This document shows, piece by piece, positions 51,339-61,035 of a stretch of DNA of 64,000 nucleotides. The DNA comes from Streptomyces hokutonensis (GTDB lineage Bacteria; Actinomycetota; Actinomycetes; Streptomycetales; Streptomycetaceae): positions 1 through 64,000 of the forward strand of contig NZ_BARG01000045.1 of assembly GCF_000376565.1 (NCBI RefSeq). Reading direction: 5' to 3'. The translations under genes were made by a program, and so were the position numbers. Numbering within the stretch: position 1 is the first letter of the stretch; every line of letters starts with the position of its first letter. The notes under the pieces were generated by a model. That model did no database searches. It saw only the letters and a list, made by a program, of their open reading frames with translations, and was not told the DNA's origin.

Positions 51339-52618
51339 CGGGGGTCGTCCTCCTCGGACAGGTGCGGGTAGAGCGGGTGCTTCGCGGCGAGGGCCTCCGT
51401 GCGGGTGCGCAACTCGCCTGTGTCCGGGGCCGGTTGGAGGGCGAGCGCGATCACGTCCGAGACCTCCGCGAAGTCCTCCTCCGTGAAGCCTCGCGTGGCG
51501 AGTGCCGGGGTGCCTATGCGCAAGCCGGACGTGACCATGGGCGGGCGCGGGTCGAAGGGGACGGCGTTGCGGTTGACGGTGATGCCGATCTCGTGGAGGA
51601 GGTCCTCCGCCTGCCTGCCGTCCAGCTCGGAGTCGCGCAGGTCGACCAGGACCAGGTGGACGTCCGTGCCACCCGTGAGGACCTTCACCCCGGTGTCCGC
51701 CACGTCCGGCCGTGTGAGGCGTTCGGCGAGGATGCGGGAGCCGGCGAGCGTGCGGGCCTGGCGTTCGGCGAACTCGGGTGAGGCCGCGACCTTGAACGAG
51801 ACCGCCTTCGCGGCGATGACGTGCTCCAGCGGGCCGCCCTGCATGCCGGGGAACACCGCCGAGTTGATCTTCTTGGCGAGGTCGGCCTCGTTGGTGAGGA
51901 TGACTCCGCCGCGCGGGCCGCCGAGGGTCTTGTGCGTTGTCGTCGTGGTCACGTGGGCGTGCGGGACCGGGTTCGGGTGCAGGCCCGCGGCCACCAGGCC
52001 CGCGAAGTGCGCCATGTCGACCATCAGCAGGGCGCCCACCTCGTCGGCGATCCGCCGGAAGGCCGCGAAGTCCAACTGGCGTGGATACGCCGACCAGCCC
52101 GCGATGATCATCTTGGGGCCGTGTTCCTTGGCGAGGCGCTCCACCTCGTCCATGTCGACCAGGTTGTCGGTCTCGGAGACGTGGTACGGCACCACGTTCA
52201 GCATCTTGCCGCTGTAGTTGAGGCGCATGCCGTGGGTGAGGTGGCCGCCGTGCGCGAGGTCGAGGCCGAGGATCGTGTCGCCGGGCTTCAACAGGGCGAA
52301 GAAGACCGCCGTGTTGGCCTGGGCGCCCGAGTGCGGCTGGACGTTCGCGTAGCCCGCACCGAAGAGGGACTTGATCCGCTCGATCGCCAACCGCTCGGTG
52401 ACGTCGACGTGTTCGCAGCCGCCGTAGTAGCGGCGGCCGGGATAGCCCTCCGCGTACTTGTTGGTGAGAACCGAGCCCTGCGCCTCCAGTACGGCGGAGG
52501 GGGCGAAGTTCTCGGAGGCGATCATCTCCAACGTGGACTGCTGGCGGTGGAGTTCGGCACGGAGCGCGGCGTGGACCTCGGGGTCCAGTTCGGCGAGGGG
52601 GGTGTTCAGCGCGTTCAT
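51335..52618 (-). CDS. glyA: Serine hydroxymethyltransferase
   Basis: A 427-aa PLP enzyme. The Schiff-base Lys230 lies in TTTTTHKTLGGPRGG; the substrate region has MIASENFAPSAV and YAEGYPGRRYYGG. In this operon it condenses the glycine released from sarcosine with methylene-tetrahydrofolate to make serine. The gene is separate from any housekeeping copy and lies between the dimethylglycine dehydrogenase and soxB, overlapping soxB by 4 bp. Confidence 0.96.
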   Translation of the reverse strand: MNALNTPLAELDPEVHAALRAELHRQQSTLEMIASENFAPSAVLEAQGSVLTNKYAEGYPGRRYYGGCEHVDVTERLAIERIKSLFGAGYANVQPHSGAQANTAVFFALLKPGDTILGLDLAHGGHLTHGMRLNYSGKMLNVVPYHVSETDNLVDMDEVERLAKEHGPKMIIAGWSAYPRQLDFAAFRRIADEVGALLMVDMAHFAGLVAAGLHPNPVPHAHVTTTTTHKTLGGPRGGVILTNEADLAKKINSAVFPGMQGGPLEHVIAAKAVSFKVAASPEFAERQARTLAGSRILAERLTRPDVADTGVKVLTGGTDVHLVLVDLRDSELDGRQAEDLLHEIGITVNRNAVPFDPRPPMVTSGLRIGTPALATRGFTEEDFAEVSDVIALALQPAPDTGELRTRTEALAAKHPLYPHLSEEDDPR

Positions 52619-52639
52619 TCGGCGTTGGTGTCCTTCCGG

Positions 52640-55078
52640 CTAACCGCGGAGGCGGGACATCGTCGGGTCGAACAGTGGCTCCGCCGCTACGACTGCCTCG
52701 ACGCGCTCGTCGAAGTAGCCGATGTGCAACTGGGTGCCGGGGGTTGCGAGTTCGGTAGGCAGCCAGGCGTAGGCGATGCCCTTGCCGATCGTGTAGCCGT
52801 AGGCGGCGCTGGTGACGTAACCGACGGCGCGTTCGCCGTCGTAGACCGGCTCCTTGCCCATGACGACCGAGCCGGGGTCGTCGATGGTGAGGCAGGTCAA
52901 CTGCCGTTGTACGTCTGCCTTTCGGCGTTCCAGGGCTGCCTTGCCGATGAAGTCGCCCTTGTCGAGCTTGACGGCGAAGCCGACGCCGGCCTCGTAGGGG
53001 TCGTGCTCGTAGGTCATGTCGGTGCCGAAGGAGCGGTACCCCTTCTCCAGGCGGAGGCTGTTGAAGGCGCCGCGGCCCGCGATGACACCGCCGAGGGGCT
53101 GCGCGGCCTGCCACAGGGTGTCCCAGAGTTTCTGGCCCTGGTCGGCGGTGGTGTAGAGCTCCCAGCCGAGTTCGCCGACGTAGGAGAGGCGCATGGCGGT
53201 GACCGGGACCGTTCCAATGTAGGCCCGCTTGGCGCGGAAGTACTTGAGGCCCTCGTTCGTGAAGTCCTCGTCCGTCAGAGGCTGGAGGACCTTGCGCGCC
53301 AGGGGGCCCCACAGGCCGATGCAGCAGGTGCCGGGGGTGATGTCGCGGACCTGGACCGTTCCGTCGGAGGGGAGGTGACGGGTGAACCAGTCGAGGTCGA
53401 GGTTGCCGTTGGCGCCGACCTGGAACTGGTCGCGGGCGAGGCGGGCGACGGTGATGTCGCTGCGGATGCCGCCGTCCTCGTCCAGGAGGAGGGTGTACGT
53501 CACCGAGCCGACCGACTTGGCTACCTTGCCGGTGACCAGGCCCTCCAGGAAGTCGGCGGCGCCTGGACCGGTCACTTCGAGTCGCTTGAGGGCCGTCATG
53601 TCGTACATCGCGACGGTCTCGCGGGTGGCCTGGGCCTCGGCGCCGACGATCGGGGACCAGTACTGGGCCGCCCAGTCGTTGGGGGTCGGGATCGAACGGC
53701 CTTCCACCAGGCCCGAGTTGGCCTCGTACCACTGGGGGCGCTCCCAGCCGTTCGCCTCCAGGAAGACCGCGCCGTGTTCCTGCTGGCGGGTGTGGAAGGG
53801 GCTGGTGCGGATCGGGCGGGGCCTACCGGAGGGCTGGAGGGGGTGGAGGATGTCGTAGACCTCGACGAAGTTCTGGCAGTCGCGGGCCAGGACGTATTCC
53901 GGGGCGAGTTGGTGCTGCTCGAAGCGGTTGACGTCGCACTCGTGGAGGTCGAAGGACGAGCAGTAACCGTCGACCAGCCACTCCGCCATCGCCCGGCCGA
54001 CGCCCGCCGAGTGCGTCACCCAGACCGCCTCGGCGACCCAGAAGCCCTTGACCTCCGGGGACTCGCCGAGGAGCGGGAAGTTGTCGGTGGTGAAGGAGAA
54101 GAGGCCGTTGATGCCCTCCTCGACCTTCGCGTCCTTCGTCGCGGGGAGCAGGGACTGGGTCTCGGTCCAGGCGGGTGCGAAGTCGTCCTCGGTGAACTTC
54201 AGGACCGACGGCATGTCGGCCGCCTCGTCGACCGAGAGAATCTCGTCGGCCGAGATCGGCATCGGGCGGTGGCCGTAGTAGCCGATGCCGATGGCGTCGA
54301 AGCGGTCGCGGTAGTAGAGGTCGGCGTCCTGGTGGCGCAGGATCGGGCGGACCGCTTCCTCGGTCTGGCCGGCGAGGGCCGGTACTGGACCGGTCCAGGC
54401 GAGCTGGTGGCCGAGCGGGGTCAGCGGGAGGTTCATGCCGACCATGCGGGCGATCTTCGGGCCCCAGATGCCGGCGCAGCACACCACGATGTCGGCGGGG
54501 AGCTCGCCCTGGTCGGTGAGGACGCCGGTGACGCGGCCGTCGGCCCGCTGGACGTCCAGGACCTCGTGGCGGGCCAGGAAGGTCACGCCCCGGTCCGTGG
54601 CGCGGCGTATCTGCGCCTCGACGGCGAGGACGGCCTTCGCGAGGCCGTCGGTGGGGACCAGGAGGCCGCCGAGGACCTTGTCGGGGTTGAGGAGCGGGTG
54701 CTGTGCGAGGCACTCCTCGGGGGTGAGCAGGCGGGCCTCGATGCCCCAGGCGGTGATCCAGCCGTGGCGGCGGTGGAGTTCGGCGACGCGCTCGGGGGTC
54801 GTGGCGACTTCGAGGCCGCCGACCTGGAGGAAGCAGGGCTTGCCGTCGACGTCGAGGGAGCAGAACTTCTCGACCGTGTAGCGGGCCAACTCGGTCATGG
54901 TCTTTGAGGAGTTGGTCTGGAAGACCAGCCCGGGAGCGTGCGAAGAGGAGCCCCCGGTGGCGGGCAGCGGGCCCTGGTCGACCACGGTCACTTCGGTCCA
55001 GCCTCGCGCGGAGATCTCGTCCGCGAGCGCCGCCCCCACGACACCCGCTCCGATGATGACCACTCGGGGTCCCGCCAT
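52640..55078 (-). CDS. Dimethylglycine/sarcosine dehydrogenase-type FAD-folate oxidoreductase
   Basis: An 812-aa protein. The N-terminal DAO domain opens with VVIIGAGVVGAALADEISAR (residues 5-24) and SSSHAPGLVFQTN, where the His is the usual site of covalent FAD. A central FAO_M region (about 370-430) is followed by GcvT and GcvT-C folate domains to the end. It removes a methyl from dimethylglycine (or sarcosine) and hands it to tetrahydrofolate. ATG 55078 follows GGAGG. It is the first gene of the leftward operon with glyA and sox genes. Confidence 0.9.
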   Translation of the reverse strand: MAGPRVVIIGAGVVGAALADEISARGWTEVTVVDQGPLPATGGSSSHAPGLVFQTNSSKTMTELARYTVEKFCSLDVDGKPCFLQVGGLEVATTPERVAELHRRHGWITAWGIEARLLTPEECLAQHPLLNPDKVLGGLLVPTDGLAKAVLAVEAQIRRATDRGVTFLARHEVLDVQRADGRVTGVLTDQGELPADIVVCCAGIWGPKIARMVGMNLPLTPLGHQLAWTGPVPALAGQTEEAVRPILRHQDADLYYRDRFDAIGIGYYGHRPMPISADEILSVDEAADMPSVLKFTEDDFAPAWTETQSLLPATKDAKVEEGINGLFSFTTDNFPLLGESPEVKGFWVAEAVWVTHSAGVGRAMAEWLVDGYCSSFDLHECDVNRFEQHQLAPEYVLARDCQNFVEVYDILHPLQPSGRPRPIRTSPFHTRQQEHGAVFLEANGWERPQWYEANSGLVEGRSIPTPNDWAAQYWSPIVGAEAQATRETVAMYDMTALKRLEVTGPGAADFLEGLVTGKVAKSVGSVTYTLLLDEDGGIRSDITVARLARDQFQVGANGNLDLDWFTRHLPSDGTVQVRDITPGTCCIGLWGPLARKVLQPLTDEDFTNEGLKYFRAKRAYIGTVPVTAMRLSYVGELGWELYTTADQGQKLWDTLWQAAQPLGGVIAGRGAFNSLRLEKGYRSFGTDMTYEHDPYEAGVGFAVKLDKGDFIGKAALERRKADVQRQLTCLTIDDPGSVVMGKEPVYDGERAVGYVTSAAYGYTIGKGIAYAWLPTELATPGTQLHIGYFDERVEAVVAAEPLFDPTMSRLRG

Positions 55079-55107
55079 CGCCGCACCTCCGGCTAGAAAG
55101 CAATCCG

Positions 55108-55143
55108 GTTGCTGTCTGCGCAACATGCTTCAGGTTGCGCAAC
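55108..55143 (-). promoter_or_regulatory. Paired GTTGCGCA sites upstream of the dimethylglycine dehydrogenase operon
   Basis: On the minus strand GTTGCGCAAC (55143-55134, a perfect 10-bp palindrome) is followed 19 bp later by GTTGCGCA (55124-55117). The same pairing and spacing occurs before purU and betB. Confidence 0.6.
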
Positions 55144-55225
55144 TCAATGTGCCCGGCGCGAGGAGCGGGTGTCAAGGGGTCCGGGACGCCGGGCGGCGCC
55201 CCTGATCACCGGCCGGAACACGGCG

Positions 55226-55271
55226 ATGCCCGGTGGGCGGTACGCACCTGCGCGCACCGCCCACCGGGCAT
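55226..55271 (-). terminator. Strong terminator after proX
   Basis: A perfect 16-bp stem (55226-55241 and 55256-55271) with a 14-base loop lies 24 bp beyond the proX stop codon and closes the betB-proVWX transcript. Confidence 0.85.
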
Positions 55272-55294
55272 GGTCAACCGGCTTTCCGCTACGG

Positions 55295-56266
55295 CTACTT
55301 GAGCCAGGCGTCCACCTTGGCCTGGTTGGCGTCGACCCACTTCTTCGCCGCCGCGTCGTCGGACAGCTTGTCCTGCGCTATGTACTTGGCGACGGTGTTC
55401 TGGTCCTCGTTCGTCCAGTTGAAGTTCTTCACCAGGTTGTAGGCGGGGCTGCCCGACTTGGCGAACTTCGCGCTGACGATCTTGTCGAGGTTGTAGACCG
55501 GGTAGTCGCAGGCGATCTTCGACGCGACGGCGTCACAGCCCGTCGTGTACGCGGGCAGCGACACCTTCTTGAGCGCGACCTCCGAGAGGAACCACTGCGG
55601 CTCGTAGAAGTAGCCGATGACCCACTGCTTGTTCTTCTCGGCGGTGCGGAAGGCCTGGATGAGCGCGGTCTCGCTGCCCGCGTACACCACCTTGAAGTCC
55701 AGCTTCAGGTTCTTCACCAGCGCCGCGTCGTTGGTGACGTACGACGGGTCCCCGTCGAGGAGTTGGCCCTTGCCGCCCGACTCGGAGGTCTTGAACTTGG
55801 ACGCGTACTTGTTGAGGTTCTTGTAGTTCAGGATGTCCGGGTGGGCCTTGGCGAGCCACGGCGGCACGTACCAGCCGATGATGCCTTTGTTGCCGGTCTG
55901 GCCGGCCTCGACGGCGGTCTTCTGCTCGGTGATGTACTTCTTCTTGAGGTCGTCGTGGCCCCAGTTCTCCAGGACCGCGTCGACCTCGCCGGTCCCGAAG
56001 CCCTGCCAGGCGATCTCCTCTTTCAGGTCCTTCTTGTTGACCGTACAGCCGAGTTTCTGCTGCGCGACGTACGCGACGACCGCCGCGTCCGCCTCGTAGC
56101 CCACCCACGGGTTGACCGCGAGGTTGAAGGTCCCGCACTTGGCCGAGCTGCCCGAGCTGTTGTCCGAGCCGGAGGACGTGTCGCCGACCTTCGCCCCGCC
56201 GCAGGCGGTGAGGGAGAGGCCGAGAACGGCCAGGCCGGCCGCGCCGGTTCGCCAGTGTCTTGCCAT
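55295..56266 (-). CDS. proX: Glycine betaine/choline ABC transporter substrate-binding lipoprotein
   Basis: A 323-aa OpuAC/ProX-type binding protein. The lipobox Leu-Thr-Ala-Cys gives a lipidated Cys near residue 22 and a Ser/Gly tether. The mature part starts FNLAVNPWVGYEADAAVVAY and contains several Trp residues (NPWVGY, PPWLAK, EPQWFL) of the kind that cage quaternary amines. ATG 56266 follows AGGAG. The gene is 14 bp after proW. Confidence 0.92.
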   Translation of the reverse strand: MARHWRTGAAGLAVLGLSLTACGGAKVGDTSSGSDNSSGSSAKCGTFNLAVNPWVGYEADAAVVAYVAQQKLGCTVNKKDLKEEIAWQGFGTGEVDAVLENWGHDDLKKKYITEQKTAVEAGQTGNKGIIGWYVPPWLAKAHPDILNYKNLNKYASKFKTSESGGKGQLLDGDPSYVTNDAALVKNLKLDFKVVYAGSETALIQAFRTAEKNKQWVIGYFYEPQWFLSEVALKKVSLPAYTTGCDAVASKIACDYPVYNLDKIVSAKFAKSGSPAYNLVKNFNWTNEDQNTVAKYIAQDKLSDDAAAKKWVDANQAKVDAWLK

Positions 56267-56280
56267 GGTGTCGTGCTCCT

Positions 56281-58287
56281 TTAAGCGCTGGTTCGGCGCG
56301 CGGCCGCCTGAGTGATCCGGTCGAACATGACTCCGAGCAGGACGATGGCCAGCCCCGCCGCCAACCCCTTGCCGTACAGCTCGCTCTGGGAGAATCCGGC
56401 TACGACGTCGTAGCCGAGGGCGCCGGCTCCCACCAGGCCGCCCACAACAACCATCGACAGCACATAGATCAGGCCCTGGTTGGTCGCGAGGGTCAGGGCG
56501 CTGCGTGCCATCGGCAGCTGGACCTTGGTGATGATCTGCCAGGTGTTGCACCCGGCCGCGGTGGCCGCCTCGACGGTGGTCTCGGGCACGGCCCGCACCC
56601 CGTCGGCGGTGATCTTGATGGCCACCGGTACGGCGTAGACGACGGCGGCGACGATCGCGGTGAAGCGGGTCGCGCCGAACAGCGCCAGGAACGGTACAAG
56701 ATAGACGAACGGCGGCATGACCTGCGCCGCGTCCAGCGTGGGCCGCAGCAGCCGGTCCACCATCGTGCTGCGCCCCATCCACACCCCGAAGGCGATGCCG
56801 AACAGCATCACGATCACGGTCGCCACGACGGTGGAGGCCAGCGTGGTCATGGCGTCCGACCACACGCCGGTTCCGACGAGCAGGCCCACGCACACGGCGG
56901 TTGTGACCCCGGAGCGCCAGCCTCCGACGACCACGCCGATGCCGATCAGGGCCGCGCCGACGAGCCACCACGGGGAGTCGGTGAGCAGCGACTGGAACGG
57001 GTTGAGCAGACCGTTGGTGATCGCGTCCCGGAAGGCGTTGGTGACGCCGGAGAGGTTGTCCTGCGCCCAAGTGGTCACGCTGTCCGCCGCGTTGGCGATA
57101 TGGCTGCCGGTGGTTCCCTCGCCGGGGTACTGCGCCGCCCACAGGTAGGTGTGCGACAGGTAGATCAGTACTACGACGACCACGGCGCCCGAACCGAGCA
57201 GCGGGCGGCGCCACTTGAGGAAGCGGCCGGACGAATTGCGGGCCTGTTCCGCCCTGGTGCTGGACGCGGTGGTGACCCGGTCCAGGACGATGGCCATGAT
57301 GACGATCGCGAGGCCCGCGTTGAAGGCCGTACCGACGTCGAGGGACTGGAGGGCCTGCATGACGGTCTTGCCGAGGCCGGGCGCGTCGATCAGGGCCGCG
57401 ATGGTGACCATGGCGAGGGCGGCCATGATGGTCTGGTTGACGCCCATCACCACGGTCCGCTTGGCCATCGGGAGCAGCACCTTGAGCAGCGACTGCCAGC
57501 GGGTCGAGCCCATGGAGTCGGCAGCCTCGACGGTCGTCTCGGGCACGTTGCGGATGCCGTGCGCGGTGATGCGGATCGCGGGCGGGGCCGCGTAGATCAC
57601 CGTGGCGATCACGGCGGAGGCCGGGCCGATGAGGAAGATCAGGGTGAGGGGGGCCAGGTAGACGAAGGTCGGCATCGTCTGCATGAAGTCGAGGAAGGGC
57701 GTGATGATCCGGTTGAAGCGGTCGGAGAGCCCCGCCCAGACCCCCAGCGGGATCGCGAACACCAGCGCCACGAGCACGGCGGAGAGGGTGAGCGCCAGGG
57801 TGTCCATGCTCTCCTGCCACAGGCCCTGGAGCCCGAAGAAGGCGAAGCCGGCCATGGCGAGGAGCGCGACCCGCCAGTTGCCCACGGCCCAGGACACGAA
57901 GCCGGCGATGCCGACGACCCCGAGCCAGCCGATCTGCGGTACCGGCCGGTCGCCGCTCGGCTGCGAGATCAGGTCCTGGACGAAGGTCACCAGGTTGTCG
58001 ATGACCAGACGGATCTCGTTGAAGAAGTAGAGGAACAGCGGGTTGGAGTTGCGGTTCGCGCCGACCGAGTCGTTGAGGTCGTTGAACCACCGGTGCAGTC
58101 CGGTGAGATCGGCCGCCGCGAGCGTCAGCGTCTGCTTCCCGCGCAGCACGGCGAACAGCACCAGCCACACGACGAGGATCGCACCGACCATCATGGGCCG
58201 GGTGACCTTGCGTCGCGGGCCCTTCAACTCCGGTACGGCGTCCTCGACTTGCTGTGCGGGCTCCGGTTTCTCCACGGCGACGGTCAT
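56281..58287 (-). CDS. proW: Glycine betaine ABC transporter permease, tandem-fused
   Basis: A 668-aa membrane protein with two complete ProW-type permease domains in one chain. Each contains an EAA loop: VPETTVEAADSMGSTRWQSL near residue 255 and VPETTVEAATAAGCNTWQII near 565. Single-domain ProW proteins are about half this length, so here one chain supplies both channel halves. The ATG at 58287 overlaps the proV stop (TGATG); GTG 58290 is an alternative start. Confidence 0.92.
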   Translation of the reverse strand: MTVAVEKPEPAQQVEDAVPELKGPRRKVTRPMMVGAILVVWLVLFAVLRGKQTLTLAAADLTGLHRWFNDLNDSVGANRNSNPLFLYFFNEIRLVIDNLVTFVQDLISQPSGDRPVPQIGWLGVVGIAGFVSWAVGNWRVALLAMAGFAFFGLQGLWQESMDTLALTLSAVLVALVFAIPLGVWAGLSDRFNRIITPFLDFMQTMPTFVYLAPLTLIFLIGPASAVIATVIYAAPPAIRITAHGIRNVPETTVEAADSMGSTRWQSLLKVLLPMAKRTVVMGVNQTIMAALAMVTIAALIDAPGLGKTVMQALQSLDVGTAFNAGLAIVIMAIVLDRVTTASSTRAEQARNSSGRFLKWRRPLLGSGAVVVVVLIYLSHTYLWAAQYPGEGTTGSHIANAADSVTTWAQDNLSGVTNAFRDAITNGLLNPFQSLLTDSPWWLVGAALIGIGVVVGGWRSGVTTAVCVGLLVGTGVWSDAMTTLASTVVATVIVMLFGIAFGVWMGRSTMVDRLLRPTLDAAQVMPPFVYLVPFLALFGATRFTAIVAAVVYAVPVAIKITADGVRAVPETTVEAATAAGCNTWQIITKVQLPMARSALTLATNQGLIYVLSMVVVGGLVGAGALGYDVVAGFSQSELYGKGLAAGLAIVLLGVMFDRITQAAARRTSA

Positions 58288-59375
58288 CACGCGTCGCCTT
58301 CCCGCCCGGCGACGACCGCGAGGATCTCCTCGTCGCCGACGATGCCGAGCAGCTTGCCGTTCTCGACGACCTTGACCGGCTTGTCGGCCGCGAGAACGGC
58401 ACGGGTGGCCTCGCGTACGACGACGTCCGGGCCCAACTCCGGGCCGTCCAGGGGGTCTTCGTCCACGACCGGGCGCATGATCCAGCGCAGGGTGAGGACG
58501 TCACCGCGCGGCACGTCCTTGACGAACTCGCGCACGTAGTCGTCGGCGGGAGCACCGACCAGCTCATCACCCGTACCGCACTGCACCATCTTGCCGTCGC
58601 GCATGATGAGGATGCGGTCGCCCAACTTCAGGGCCTCGGACAGGTCGTGGGTGATGAAGACCATGGTCTTGCCGACCTCGTGGTGCAGCCGGATGACCTC
58701 GTTCTGCATGTCGCGTCGGATCAGCGGGTCGAGCGCCGAGAACGGTTCGTCGAAGAGGAGGACGTCCGGGTCACCGGCCAACGCCCGGGCCAGACCGACG
58801 CGTTGCTGCATACCGCCGGAGAGCTGGTCGGGGTAGGAGTTCTCGTAACCCGAGAGCCCCACCAACTCGACGACTTCCAGGGCCCGTTTGGTGCGCTCGG
58901 CCTTGCTCATGCCGCGGATCTCCAGGCCGAACGACACGTTGTCGACGACCCGGCGGTGCGGCAGCAGCCCGAAGTGCTGGAAGACCATGGAGAACTTACG
59001 GCGCCGCAGCTCGCGCAGCCGCTTGGCGTCCGCGTCCCGGATGTCCTCGCCCTCGAAGACGATCTCGCCCGCGGTGGGTTCGATCAGCCGGGTCAGACAT
59101 CGCACCAGGGTGGACTTCCCGGAGCCGGAAAGGCCCATGACGACGAAGACCTCGCCGGGCGAGACCTCGAAGTTCACATCGCGTACGGCGGCGGTGCAGC
59201 CGGTGCGGTCCATCAGCTCACGGCGGGTGAGCCCGCACAGTTCCTCTGAGTCGGGTACCTGGTCCGCCTTCGGCCCGAACACCTTCCACAGCTTGCGCAC
59301 GGATATGACCGGGGTGGGGCCCGAGTCCTGGGGCGTGCCGCGCCGCTGCGGCACCTCGGTCTGTGCTGGGGTCAC
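58287..59375 (-). CDS. proV: Glycine betaine ABC transporter ATP-binding protein
   Basis: A 362-aa ATPase. A long N-terminal part carries the ProV-type insertion (SEELCGLTRRELMDRTGCTA), then Walker A GLSGSGKST, Q-loop MVFQHFGLLPHRRVV, signature LSGGMQQR, Walker B VLLFDEPFSALD and switch His in FITHDLSEAL. The last 90 residues look like a single CBS-type module. GTG 59375 lies 20 bp after betB, so betB and the importer share one transcript. Confidence 0.93.
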   Translation of the reverse strand: MTPAQTEVPQRRGTPQDSGPTPVISVRKLWKVFGPKADQVPDSEELCGLTRRELMDRTGCTAAVRDVNFEVSPGEVFVVMGLSGSGKSTLVRCLTRLIEPTAGEIVFEGEDIRDADAKRLRELRRRKFSMVFQHFGLLPHRRVVDNVSFGLEIRGMSKAERTKRALEVVELVGLSGYENSYPDQLSGGMQQRVGLARALAGDPDVLLFDEPFSALDPLIRRDMQNEVIRLHHEVGKTMVFITHDLSEALKLGDRILIMRDGKMVQCGTGDELVGAPADDYVREFVKDVPRGDVLTLRWIMRPVVDEDPLDGPELGPDVVVREATRAVLAADKPVKVVENGKLLGIVGDEEILAVVAGREGDA

Positions 59376-59395
59376 GATCGACCTCTTTTCGGCGT

Positions 59396-60865
59396 TCAGC
59401 CGCGGAACCAGTGCTGCGGCCGGGGTTGGATGTTCTGCCAGATGTGCTTGGGCTCTCGGTACTCGTTCAGGCCGGTCGGTCCCAACTCCCGTCCCACGCC
59501 CGAGTGTCCGAAGCCACCCCATTCCGCCTGCGGCACGTAGGGGTGGTAGTCGTTGATCCACACCGTGCCGTGCCGCAGCCGCCGGGCGACCCGCTGGGCC
59601 TTGCCCGCGTCCTGGGTCCAGACGGCGCCGGCGAGTCCGTACTCGGTGTCGTTGGCGATGCGTACGGCGTCGTCCTCGTCGGTGAAGCGCTCGACGGTCA
59701 GGACCGGTCCAAAGGACTCCTCGTGCACCACCCGCATGTCCTGCGTACAGCCGTCGAGGACGGTCGGCGGGTAGAAGTGCCCGTCGGCGAGGGCGAGTTC
59801 GGTCGGCCGCTCGCCACCGCACCGCAGCACGGCACCCTCGGCGATTCCGGCCGCGACATACGCCTCGACCTTCTCGCGGTGCTGTGCGGAGATCAGCGCG
59901 CCGGTCTCGGCCTCGGGGTCGAAGGGGCCGCCGAGCCTGATCTGCCGTGCGCGGCGCACCACTTCGTCCACGAAGCGGTCGTGCAGCGAGTCCTCGACGA
60001 TCAACCGGGCGCCGGCCGAGCAGACTTGGCCGGAGTGCAGGAAGACGGCCGTGAGCGCGAAGTCCACAGCCGTCTCGAAGTCGGCGTCGGCGAAGACGAC
60101 GTTGGGGTTCTTGCCGCCCAGCTCCAGCGCGACCTTCTTCACGGTCGCGGCGGCGGTGGCCATGATGCGTTTGCCGGTCTCCAGGCCGCCGGTGAAGGAG
60201 ACCATGTCGACGGCGGGGTCCTCGGAGAGCGGTGCGCCCACCTCGGGCCCGGTCCCGAGGACGAGGTTCGCGGCCCCGGCCGGCAGCCCGGCCTCCTCCA
60301 GCGCCTTCATCAGCAGGATGGAGGTGGAGGGGGTGAGCTCACTGGGCTTGAGGACGATCGTGTTGCCCGCGAGGAGCGCCGGGGCGACCTTCCAACTGGC
60401 CTGCAGCAGCGGATAGTTCCAGGGCGTGATGAGCCCGCACACCCCAACAGGCTCGTAGACGACCCGACTTACGGCGTCGTCGCGTCCGGTGTCGATGACC
60501 CGTCCGGCGTCGGTGCCGCCGATCCCGCCGTAGTAGCGGAAGCAGGACACGACGTCGGCGATGTCGTACTCGCTCTCCACCAGCCGCTTGCCGGTGTCCA
60601 GCGATTCGGCGCGGGCGAACTCCTTGGCGTCGCGCTCGAGGATGTCGGCGGTGCGCAGCAGGAGGGCGGCGCGCTCACGCTCGGAAGTGCGCGGCCAGGG
60701 TCCCTCGTCGAAGGCGCGGCGGGCGGCGGCGATCGCGGCCTCGGTGTCGGGACGTGATCCCTCGGACACGGTCGCGCTAAGCGTGCCGTCGGCGGGACAG
60801 CGGATCTCGCGGTGACCGCCGGCCACCGCGTCGCGCCATTCTCCGTCCACATACAGGTCTGCCAC
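59396..60865 (-). CDS. betB: Betaine-aldehyde dehydrogenase
   Basis: A 489-aa NAD-dependent aldehyde dehydrogenase. The general-base Glu lies in VALELGGKNPNVV, the nucleophile Cys282 in HSGQVCSAGARL, and PWNYPLLQASWKVAPALLAG is the cofactor region. With betA and the betaine importer in the same cluster, betaine aldehyde is the likely substrate. GTG 60865 (ADLYVDGEWRDA) gives the normal N-terminus; the open frame further upstream lies in the intergenic region. Confidence 0.9.
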   Translation of the reverse strand: MADLYVDGEWRDAVAGGHREIRCPADGTLSATVSEGSRPDTEAAIAAARRAFDEGPWPRTSERERAALLLRTADILERDAKEFARAESLDTGKRLVESEYDIADVVSCFRYYGGIGGTDAGRVIDTGRDDAVSRVVYEPVGVCGLITPWNYPLLQASWKVAPALLAGNTIVLKPSELTPSTSILLMKALEEAGLPAGAANLVLGTGPEVGAPLSEDPAVDMVSFTGGLETGKRIMATAAATVKKVALELGGKNPNVVFADADFETAVDFALTAVFLHSGQVCSAGARLIVEDSLHDRFVDEVVRRARQIRLGGPFDPEAETGALISAQHREKVEAYVAAGIAEGAVLRCGGERPTELALADGHFYPPTVLDGCTQDMRVVHEESFGPVLTVERFTDEDDAVRIANDTEYGLAGAVWTQDAGKAQRVARRLRHGTVWINDYHPYVPQAEWGGFGHSGVGRELGPTGLNEYREPKHIWQNIQPRPQHWFRG

Positions 60866-60890
60866 GTGTGGAGCCCTTCGAGCGAATTCC

Positions 60891-60919
60891 GTTGCGCATT
60901 GTGCACCGTATTGCTTGTG
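60891..60919 (-). promoter_or_regulatory. Paired TTGC sites upstream of betB
   Basis: GTTGCGCA (60891-60898) and the weaker ATTGCTTG (60910-60917) start 19 bp apart. Spacing and core match the pairs before purU and the dimethylglycine dehydrogenase gene. They lie 25-55 bp before the betB start. Confidence 0.45.
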
Positions 60920-61035
60920 GTGGAACACCCTGGCGAATGTGCAGACATACGTCAAGGGGTTGGCAGATGACGATTTCGCCATGCCTCCCATTGCCCGGCC
61001 ACCTCTTGACCGCGAGCCGCGCCCGGCCCAACCAT

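Noticed and set aside
51339..53732. Possible 800-residue N-terminal extension of soxB
   Set aside because: Lies out of frame inside glyA and its upstream gene; soxB begins at the ATGA overlap at 51338.
51821..54907. Rightward open frame of 1028 codons across glyA and the dimethylglycine dehydrogenase gene
   Set aside because: Antisense shadow, low-complexity Val/Glu/Ala composition.
56260..58539. Rightward open frame of 759 codons across proW
   Set aside because: Antisense to proW, which has clear permease domains; no motif.
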